Assembly: GCA_964430875.1 (NCBI GenBank)
Contig: CAYSHP010000013.1
Coordinates: 1 to 47,315 of the forward strand
Direction: 5' to 3'
Length of the DNA: 47,315 nucleotides
Origin: M55B127 sp035269185
Lineage (GTDB): Bacteria; Bacillota; Halanaerobiia; Halanaerobiales; M55B127
The translations under genes were made by a program, and so were the position numbers. Positions 42,121 through 47,315 of this stretch are shown here, piece by piece (within the stretch, counting starts at the first letter, position 1; each line of letters opens with the position of its first letter). The notes below the pieces were generated by a model. The model was not told where the DNA came from. It saw only the letters and a list, made by a program, of their open reading frames with translations, and made no database searches.

Positions 42121-43384
42121 AAAATATCCCCTCATATTTTGTATTAATGAAATTGCATAGTTTTTTATGGCTATGAATTTCATTAACATTATTATTTTCT
42201 TTGATTTTTTTATATAATTCAGTAAATTTACCTTCTGTAAAATCACGTTTTTCAATATCATTATTCATCATAAAGAGAATATCTTTATCTTCAAAATTAG
42301 CTAAAACTTTTATATTATCTAAATTACCCCAACCAAAGGGAGTATCCGAAATTATAATCAAATCTGCATCCTTCATTTTTTCTTTGTTTTCTTGCATTGC
42401 ATATTCATCAATTGGAGCAAAAGGTGGTATTTCAACTACTTCATAATTTAATCTTTTAGCCTCTTCCCAATCAGAATCACCTCGATTTAAAACACCTGTA
42501 CTCACCCCAATATTTAAATCATTTAATATATTCATGATATCTTTACCGGTCCCCCCACCACAAATTAAATGTACTTTAAAATCATGTTCCTTAATCTTTT
42601 GATTATTTTTTTGCCGGGGAATGATAATCACATAAGGCCTTTCAGTAATGGGGTTATATTTGATATCTACTTGAGTATTATATACATCACTAATATTTTC
42701 TTTAGTAATTACTTCTTCTACTTCACCTATGCTATGTATTTTACCCTTATTTAATAATATTAATCGCTCACAGTATTGACTAATTAAGTTAAGATCATGG
42801 GAAACAGCTAAAACAGCCATCTCTAATTCTTCATTTAAATCTGAAATTAAATCGAAGATATTTCTTTGATAATTTATATCTAAGCTTGCAGTGGGTTCAT
42901 CTAAAAGTAAAAGTTCCGGTTCTTGTACTATCGCTCTCGCTATAATAACTCTCTGTCTTTCTCCCCCACTTAAATTTTTAATGGACTTCTCTTTAAATTT
43001 TGCTGTATCGGTTAATTCCATAGCTTCTTTTACTTTTTCTTTATCTTTTTGACTAATTCTACCCCATCTGTCTTGATATGGATTTCTCCCCATCATAACC
43101 AGGTCATATACAGTAAAATTAAAGTTTACTTTAGTATCCTGGGGTACCACTGCCATTTTCTTGGCTAACTCTTTATAAGAATAATCATTTAATAAATTTC
43201 TATCTAGATATATAGAACCCTTATCAGGGTCTAGTAACTTACTAACATTCTTTAATAAAGTAGATTTACCAGAACCATTAGGACCAATAATACCAATAAA
43301 TTCATGGTTTTTTAAATGAAAATTAATTTCATGCAGAATTTTTTGTTTTGCGTAAGAAAAATCAATATTTTCTAATTTAAGCAA
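42113..43384 (-). CDS. FecE/BtuD-type ABC ATPase with an extra C-terminal domain
   Basis: 423 residues. Residues 1-250 are the ATPase of a siderophore/cobalamin-class importer: GPNGSGKST (34-42), NLSGGERQRVIIARAIVQEP and LLLLDEPTASLDINYQ, ending AVSHDLNLISQYCERLIL. Residues about 260-423 form a separate domain (VHLICGGGTGKDIMNILNDL, GVSTGVLNRGDSDWEEAKRL, YEVVEIPPFAPIDEY, DADLIIISDTPFGWGNLDN). It is Rossmann-like, with a glycine loop GGGTGKD that lacks the Ser/Thr of a true Walker A. I do not recognise it as a named family. TTG start. It follows the permease by six bases and overlaps the 2H gene. Confidence 0.88.
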   Translation of the reverse strand: MLKLENIDFSYAKQKILHEINFHLKNHEFIGIIGPNGSGKSTLLKNVSKLLDPDKGSIYLDRNLLNDYSYKELAKKMAVVPQDTKVNFNFTVYDLVMMGRNPYQDRWGRISQKDKEKVKEAMELTDTAKFKEKSIKNLSGGERQRVIIARAIVQEPELLLLDEPTASLDINYQRNIFDLISDLNEELEMAVLAVSHDLNLISQYCERLILLNKGKIHSIGEVEEVITKENISDVYNTQVDIKYNPITERPYVIIIPRQKNNQKIKEHDFKVHLICGGGTGKDIMNILNDLNIGVSTGVLNRGDSDWEEAKRLNYEVVEIPPFAPIDEYAMQENKEKMKDADLIIISDTPFGWGNLDNIKVLANFEDKDILFMMNNDIEKRDFTEGKFTELYKKIKENNNVNEIHSHKKLCNFINTKYEGIFYG

Positions 43385-43390
43385 TATTTA

Positions 43391-44404
43391 TCACCATATT
43401 TCTTTTTTTGTCTTTCTTAGTAAGTATATAAAGTAAGGTCCACCAGTTAAAGCAGTTATAATACCAACTGGAATTTCCATTGGAGCTAGCAATATGCGAG
43501 CTAGATCATCACTTATTATTAAAAATATTCCACCTAATATAGCAGCAGTTGGAAATAATTTTTTATGATCAGGACCTACTAACATTCGGGCAATATGTGG
43601 TACAATCAAACCAATAAAACCAATACTACCACTTACTGATACCACAGAAGCAGTTACTAGTGAAGCTCCAATTATGAGAAATCTTTTGCTTTTTTCCACG
43701 TCTACTCCTAAATGCTGAGCATCTCTTTCTCCTAATAGTATTAAATTTAAATCTTTTAAAAAGAAGATGATTATAAAGTTACCTACAATAAAATAAGGTA
43801 ACATTAATTTAATATCATGCCAACTAGCAGTAGACAAACTACCTAATAGCCAATAAACTATTTTACTTAAATCTCTGGTACCAATGACCATAAAAAATGA
43901 CATAATAGCATTTAAGACAAACCCTACTGCAACTCCTGCTAAAAGAAAGGTTACCACAGGGACTTTATCTTTTGTTTTTGCTAGATTATAAACAATATAT
44001 ACAGTAATAAGAGAACCAAAAAAAGCCATTAAAGGTATCGTACTAAAAAAAAGAAAACTAATCTGTAAATTTAATACAATAGCGATAGTTACCCCAGTTC
44101 CAGCACCAGCTGAGATCCCAACAATATAGGGGTCAACCATAGGATTGCGAATAACACCTTGAAAAACAACCCCTGCAATCGAAAGACCAGCCCCCACTAA
44201 AAAACTTAATAAAACTCTTGGTAATCTAATCTGTTTAATGATTACATTTAAGGATTGTCTAACTTCTTGGTCAAAAAATAATATCTTTAAGACTCGAATC
44301 GGAGAAAGGTTAATAGAACCAAAACTTAAAGATAGTATCCCGACCACAAATAATAAAAGTATAATCGCTAATATTATATAAAAATAATTTATCTTATTTT
44401 CCAT
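43391..44404 (-). CDS. FecCD-family ABC permease (iron-complex/cobalamin)
   Basis: 337-residue inner-membrane permease with about ten helices. The FecCD hallmarks are RLPRVLLSFLVGAGLSIAGV, FQGVIRNPMVDPYIVGISAG, GAGTGVTIAIVL, WLLGSLSTASWHDI and GSIGFIGLIVPHIARMLVGP. It could carry corrinoids, heme or ferric siderophores; the family does not decide. No substrate-binding protein gene is adjacent. A GTG five codons upstream (44419) overlaps GGAGG; the ATG at 44404, eight bases on, is the start. It is the first gene of the operon that continues with the ATPase, 2H protein, PgmB and methyltransferase. Confidence 0.92.
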   Translation of the reverse strand: MENKINYFYIILAIILLLFVVGILSLSFGSINLSPIRVLKILFFDQEVRQSLNVIIKQIRLPRVLLSFLVGAGLSIAGVVFQGVIRNPMVDPYIVGISAGAGTGVTIAIVLNLQISFLFFSTIPLMAFFGSLITVYIVYNLAKTKDKVPVVTFLLAGVAVGFVLNAIMSFFMVIGTRDLSKIVYWLLGSLSTASWHDIKLMLPYFIVGNFIIIFFLKDLNLILLGERDAQHLGVDVEKSKRFLIIGASLVTASVVSVSGSIGFIGLIVPHIARMLVGPDHKKLFPTAAILGGIFLIISDDLARILLAPMEIPVGIITALTGGPYFIYLLRKTKKEIW

Positions 44405-44477
44405 AAAGTATGCCTCCACTATAGCTTCTTAAAATATATAATAACACAAATTTATAATTATATCCACATTTGAAGTA

Positions 44478-44507
44478 TTAAGGAAAGGACACCCCTCTAG
44501 GGTGTCC
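44478..44507 (-). terminator. Terminator after the GH65 gene
   Basis: Stem GGACACCC with GGGTGTCC (44487-44494 and 44500-44507), five-base loop, then TTTCCTT on the minus strand. It separates the GH65 gene from the btu-like operon. Confidence 0.8.
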
Positions 44508-44519
44508 CCGTATAATATA

Positions 44520-46835
44520 TTAATATTCAATTTTATCAAATTCATTAATCTTATACTTTTTATCATTAATTTCAATAGGTATGGTTTCTACACTGTTAAT
44601 AACTTTAATCTTTACATATTTTTGATTAATTTCAATTTTATATTTATTTTTTCTTAATTTAATAAAAAAGCTTACCATATTCCATCTTTTAGAAAGGTGT
44701 GGGTCTATTTTTAAAATTCCATTTTTAAATCTAATACCAGCAAAACCAAAGATTATTGACTGCCATAAACCACCTAATGAAGCTGCGTGTAAGCCGGCAT
44801 CACTGCTATTCATATTTTCACCTAAATCAATATTACTTGCCCTTTTAAATAGTTGATATGCCTTTTTCTTTTCTCCTAAATTAGCAGCAACGGTGGCATG
44901 AATACCCGGACTTAAAGAAGAGTCATGTAGAGTAAGCGGCTCATAATAGTCAAAATTTGCTCTAATAGTTTCCTCATTAAATTTTTCTTCTAATAAATAA
45001 CTTAACATTACTACATCTGCTTGTTTTAAAACCTTAGATTTTGTGATCTCTTCCCAGCCTAAATCATCAAATATTTCTCCTACATCACCTTTTTTATACT
45101 TAGCTAGATCTATTTCTTTTAAGTTTTCAAAACCTTCAAATTGAGGTATTATATTATCTTTATCAGGTTCAGAGAGATAAATTTTATCTTTTTTAATAGA
45201 CCAATCTTTTATTTCTTTTTCTTTTAAGTTAATCTTTCCTTTTAATTTATCAAAATAATCATTATGATTTTCTTTTAAATATTCTATATACTCAAAGGCT
45301 TTTTCAAACTGCCACTTTACCATATAGTTAATAAAGGCATTATTATCAATATGTTCTTTATACTCATCTGGCCCCATCACATTATTAATTTCATATTGAT
45401 TTTTTTTATCATTATATTCTAATCTAGAAGCCCAAAATCTACTACTTTCAAAAAATACTTCAAAACCATATTTTTTCATAAAATTAATATCTCTAGTAGC
45501 CTGAAAATACTGATTAATAGCATATTGAATATCACAAGTTATATGTTGTTCGATTTCTCCACACCAAATCCGAATTTCTTCTCCTGTTAGGATATCAACT
45601 GCTCCATATTTAGGAGTAGTTTCTTGACCAGTTTCGGCACTTTCCCAAGCAAACATTGCTCCTTTATAACCATTTTCCTTTGCTTTTTGTCTTGCTCCAT
45701 CCAATGTATTATATCTGTATTTCAAAAGATTTTTTGCTATATCAGGATAATTGTAAATAAAGAAAGGTAGAATAAATACTTCCGTATCCCAAAATACATG
45801 CCCTTTATAACCTTCACCACTTAAACCTTTAGCAGCAATACTTATACGCTCATCATGGGCAGGAGTCATTTGGATAAGATGAAAAATAGCAAAGCGAATA
45901 GAAAGTTGGTCAAAATCACTACCTGATATTTTTACATCACTTTCATCCCAGATAGAACGCCATTTTTTGAGATGATTGTTTTTGATATCATTATAATTTT
46001 TTTCTTTTAAATTTTTTAAATTATCTATCAGCTTTTTTTGCAATTGATCTCTGTTTTCAATTTCTTTATCTTTTAAAGTATATGCACTCAACCTCTTAAT
46101 TATTTTGGCTTTTTGCTTTGATTGTAATGCAAATTTGTATTCCCGTTTTATCTTTCTTCTATCAGCTCTAAAGTCTTTTTGAGGTTCAATCTTATTTTCG
46201 TTTATATAAAAATCATGATGAAGACCGAAACTCATCTTTATATCTGATTGTTGGGTTTCAGGTTGATATACAATATAATCTTCAATTAATCTTTTTTCTC
46301 CTTCTTTTAAATGTTGAGTACCACTATTGCTTTGCCTACCATCAAATCCAGATACTATTTTTATTTCCCCAGCAAAATTAAGAGGTTTTAATTCAATTTT
46401 TGAAATTCCAGTATGAAGATTACTCATTGATATAAACCGCTCAAATAAAAATTCTATCATTTCTCCCTGGGGACTTTCCCAGATAAAACTTCTAGTAAGT
46501 AAACCTTCCTTAAGATTTAGTTTTCGGCTATATTCAAATACTTTACCTTTATCTAATTTAAATTTATCATTATTAATATAAATATCAGTTCTAACCCAAT
46601 CTGGTAAATTGGGCATCTCAGTTACTTCACCAGGAAATTTGTCAAAAATACCAGAAATATAAAAACCGCGATTTTCTCCCGAATATTTTTCTTCTGTACT
46701 AGCTCTAAGACCCATATATCCATTACCTAAACTAAATATTGTTTCAAATTTTGCTTGATTTTCTTTTTTAAAGGCTGTTTCTTCAATGATCCAATTTTTA
46801 TAAATATAATCTCCGCTATCATAATAAATAGTCAT
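44520..46835 (-). CDS. GH65 disaccharide phosphorylase (trehalose/kojibiose/maltose type)
   Basis: 771 residues, intracellular (no signal peptide). GH65 enzymes split an alpha-linked glucose disaccharide with phosphate to beta-glucose-1-phosphate and glucose. The catalytic-domain motifs are AKGLSGEGYKGHVFWDTEVF (335-354), SAETGQETTPKYG and VMGPDEYKEHIDNNAFINYM (486-505), with general acid E491. A C-terminal beta-sandwich follows (IKVINSVETIPIEIN). Linkage specificity is not readable from motifs; trehalose is plausible given the TreS-like gene in this window. SD GAGGTG, ATG start. PgmB, which uses its product, is 3 kb downstream. Confidence 0.93.
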   Translation of the reverse strand: MTIYYDSGDYIYKNWIIEETAFKKENQAKFETIFSLGNGYMGLRASTEEKYSGENRGFYISGIFDKFPGEVTEMPNLPDWVRTDIYINNDKFKLDKGKVFEYSRKLNLKEGLLTRSFIWESPQGEMIEFLFERFISMSNLHTGISKIELKPLNFAGEIKIVSGFDGRQSNSGTQHLKEGEKRLIEDYIVYQPETQQSDIKMSFGLHHDFYINENKIEPQKDFRADRRKIKREYKFALQSKQKAKIIKRLSAYTLKDKEIENRDQLQKKLIDNLKNLKEKNYNDIKNNHLKKWRSIWDESDVKISGSDFDQLSIRFAIFHLIQMTPAHDERISIAAKGLSGEGYKGHVFWDTEVFILPFFIYNYPDIAKNLLKYRYNTLDGARQKAKENGYKGAMFAWESAETGQETTPKYGAVDILTGEEIRIWCGEIEQHITCDIQYAINQYFQATRDINFMKKYGFEVFFESSRFWASRLEYNDKKNQYEINNVMGPDEYKEHIDNNAFINYMVKWQFEKAFEYIEYLKENHNDYFDKLKGKINLKEKEIKDWSIKKDKIYLSEPDKDNIIPQFEGFENLKEIDLAKYKKGDVGEIFDDLGWEEITKSKVLKQADVVMLSYLLEEKFNEETIRANFDYYEPLTLHDSSLSPGIHATVAANLGEKKKAYQLFKRASNIDLGENMNSSDAGLHAASLGGLWQSIIFGFAGIRFKNGILKIDPHLSKRWNMVSFFIKLRKNKYKIEINQKYVKIKVINSVETIPIEINDKKYKINEFDKIEY

Positions 46836-46903
46836 TATAACACCTCAATTTAATAAAAAACAGAAAAGTTTTTTAAATATTCACACTATTTAATATATAA
46901 AAA

Positions 46904-46979
46904 TGGAGCGGAAAACGGGACTCGAACCCGCGACCTTCTCGTTGGCAACGAGATGCTCTACCAGCTGAGCTATTTCCGC
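46904..46979 (-). tRNA. tRNA-Gly (anticodon GCC)
   Basis: 76-base tRNA with encoded CCA. The acceptor GCGGAAA pairs with TTTCCGC, the D-arm is GCTCAGCTGGTAGAGC, the anticodon stem-loop CTCGT-TGCCAAC-GAG gives GCC, and the T-loop is GGTTCGAGTCC. It lies 15 bases after tRNA-Tyr and shares its transcript. Confidence 0.97.
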
Positions 46980-46994
46980 TTGTTTAATTTAAAA

Positions 46995-47079
46995 TGGTGG
47001 AGGGGAGAGGATTTGAACCTCTGTAGGCATCGCCGGCAGATTTACAGTCTGCTCCCTTTAGCCACTCGGGCACCCCTCC
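46995..47079 (-). tRNA. tRNA-Tyr (anticodon GTA)
   Basis: 85-base class II tRNA with encoded CCA. The acceptor GGAGGGG pairs with CCCCTCC, the anticodon loop ACTGTAAAT gives GTA, and the variable arm is long. It leads the two-tRNA unit downstream of the promoter at 47145-47174. Confidence 0.97.
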
Positions 47080-47144
47080 AAATATTTATTATTATATTTT
47101 AAAAACGCTTTAAAACTTAATATATCAGCGTTTCAATCCTTATT

Positions 47145-47174
47145 TATAGTAATATATTTTTGCCTATTTGTCAA
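47145..47174 (-). promoter_or_regulatory. Candidate promoter of the tRNA-Tyr/tRNA-Gly unit
   Basis: Minus-strand TTGACA (47174-47169), an 18-base spacer and TACTAT (47150-47145). The leader then carries an inverted repeat AAACGCT / AGCGTTT (47102-47108 and 47126-47132), which may be a processing hairpin. Confidence 0.65.
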
Positions 47175-47212
47175 GAGTAAAAACCAAATTGGTCATTAAA
47201 AATTTCTATAAA

Positions 47213-47246
47213 AGAAAAATAAAGAGGTTAAGTTTAAAACTTAACC
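47213..47246 (-). terminator. Terminator of the gene entering at the right edge
   Basis: Inverted repeat GGTTAAGTTT / AAACTTAACC (47226-47235 and 47237-47246) followed on the minus strand by CTTTATTTTT. It lies 17 bases past the stop of the partial gene. Confidence 0.8.
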
Positions 47247-47262
47247 CCCTTTGCATATATAT

Positions 47263-47315
47263 TTAAAACAGTCCAGTTATCTTCCCATTTTCATCAATAT
47301 CTATATCTTCAGCAG
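47263..47315 (-). CDS. C-terminal fragment of an unidentified gene
   Basis: The last 16-17 codons of a gene that enters from beyond the window. The peptide ends AEDIDIDENGKITGLF and stops with TAA at 47265-47263. A terminator follows at once, which supports a real gene end. Too little is visible to name a product. Confidence 0.6.
   Translation of the reverse strand, partial: AEDIDIDENGKITGLF

Noticed and set aside
44405..44519. Cobalamin riboswitch upstream of the FecCD permease
   Set aside because: The gap is only 115 bases, much of it taken by the GH65 terminator; no B12-box-like sequence was noticed.
46854..46874. A/T-only hairpin after tRNA-Gly as a terminator
   Set aside because: The stem AAAAAAC/GTTTTTT is weak and expected by chance in this AT-rich gap; not listed as a feature.
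1..47315. CRISPR arrays, transposases, integrases, attachment sites beside the tRNAs
   Set aside because: No regularly spaced repeats, no transposase or integrase motifs, and no duplicated tRNA 3' ends were seen.

Overview
The window is about 47 kb of AT-rich, almost entirely minus-strand bacterial chromosome. Tight operons, frequent TTG starts, and Bacillota hallmarks (tilS-hpt-ftsH, DivIC, DegV/FakA proteins, a 2-cysteine-pair sirtuin, an MsmX-type ATPase) point to a low-GC member of the Bacillota. The exported proteins with classical signal peptides (the peptide-binding protein and MsrA) lack a lipobox cysteine, as expected of a diderm. Together with trehalose enzymes beside a Na+/H+ antiporter and anaerobic-style histidine fermentation genes, this suggests the anaerobic halophilic Halanaerobiales. 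That assignment is an inference; no 16S or marker search was possible.

Layout, in coordinate order (transcription runs right to left unless stated). 1-4.3 kb: the first codons of formate-THF ligase (fhs), then ftsH, hpt and tilS. 4.4-7.9 kb: an Opp/Dpp-type peptide transporter (binding protein and two permeases, no ATPases) with its own promoter. 8.0-14.4 kb: a complete hut operon, ftcD-hutI-hutU-fchA-hutH, converting histidine to glutamate plus a one-carbon unit on tetrahydrofolate. 14.5-18.3 kb: an MFS permease, a plus-strand degV, a SLOG-fold protein, a 37-residue plus-strand zinc ribbon and a Sir2 deacylase. 18.4-19.5 kb: HU, a PEBP-like protein and a cupin. 19.6-23.2 kb: an exported MsrA, a fused fatty-acid kinase (DAK2 plus DegV in one chain), a DUF1295 membrane enzyme and a small membrane protein. 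23.3-26.9 kb: a membrane protein, a phosphoesterase, MtnA and an M48 protease. 27.0-29.4 kb: a DUF1232 protein, a site-2 protease with CBS domains, and an RNase HII-like protein that has lost its catalytic acids. 29.5-34.3 kb: csp with tRNA-Leu, then an apparent operon of DUF501, Ppx/GppA, a trehalose-synthase-like GH13 and a Na+/H+ antiporter. 34.5-38.0 kb: an S1 protein, Tex, DivIC and a DUF2148 ferredoxin-like protein. 38.1-40.3 kb: a sugar-ABC ATPase and its LacI regulator with an operator. 40.3-44.4 kb: a methyltransferase, beta-phosphoglucomutase, a 2H phosphoesterase and a BtuD/BtuC-type transporter whose ATPase has an extra C-terminal domain. 44.5-47.3 kb: a GH65 disaccharide phosphorylase, tRNA-Gly, tRNA-Tyr and the tail of one more gene.

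How the genes work together. Histidine carbon should flow through the hut enzymes to glutamate and 5,10-methenyl-THF; Fhs could then recover ATP from the one-carbon unit. The GH13, GH65, PgmB, LacI and MsmX-like genes form a dispersed maltose/trehalose set, useful to an organism that handles disaccharides as carbon source or compatible solute. No insertion sequences, phage genes, CRISPR arrays or recognisable defence systems were seen. No gene-free stretch exceeds 300 bases. The most unusual items are the catalytically dead RNase HII homologue, the one-chain fatty-acid kinase, the BtuD C-terminal domain, and a tRNA-Leu/csp transcription unit with a perfect consensus promoter and a palindromic leader.
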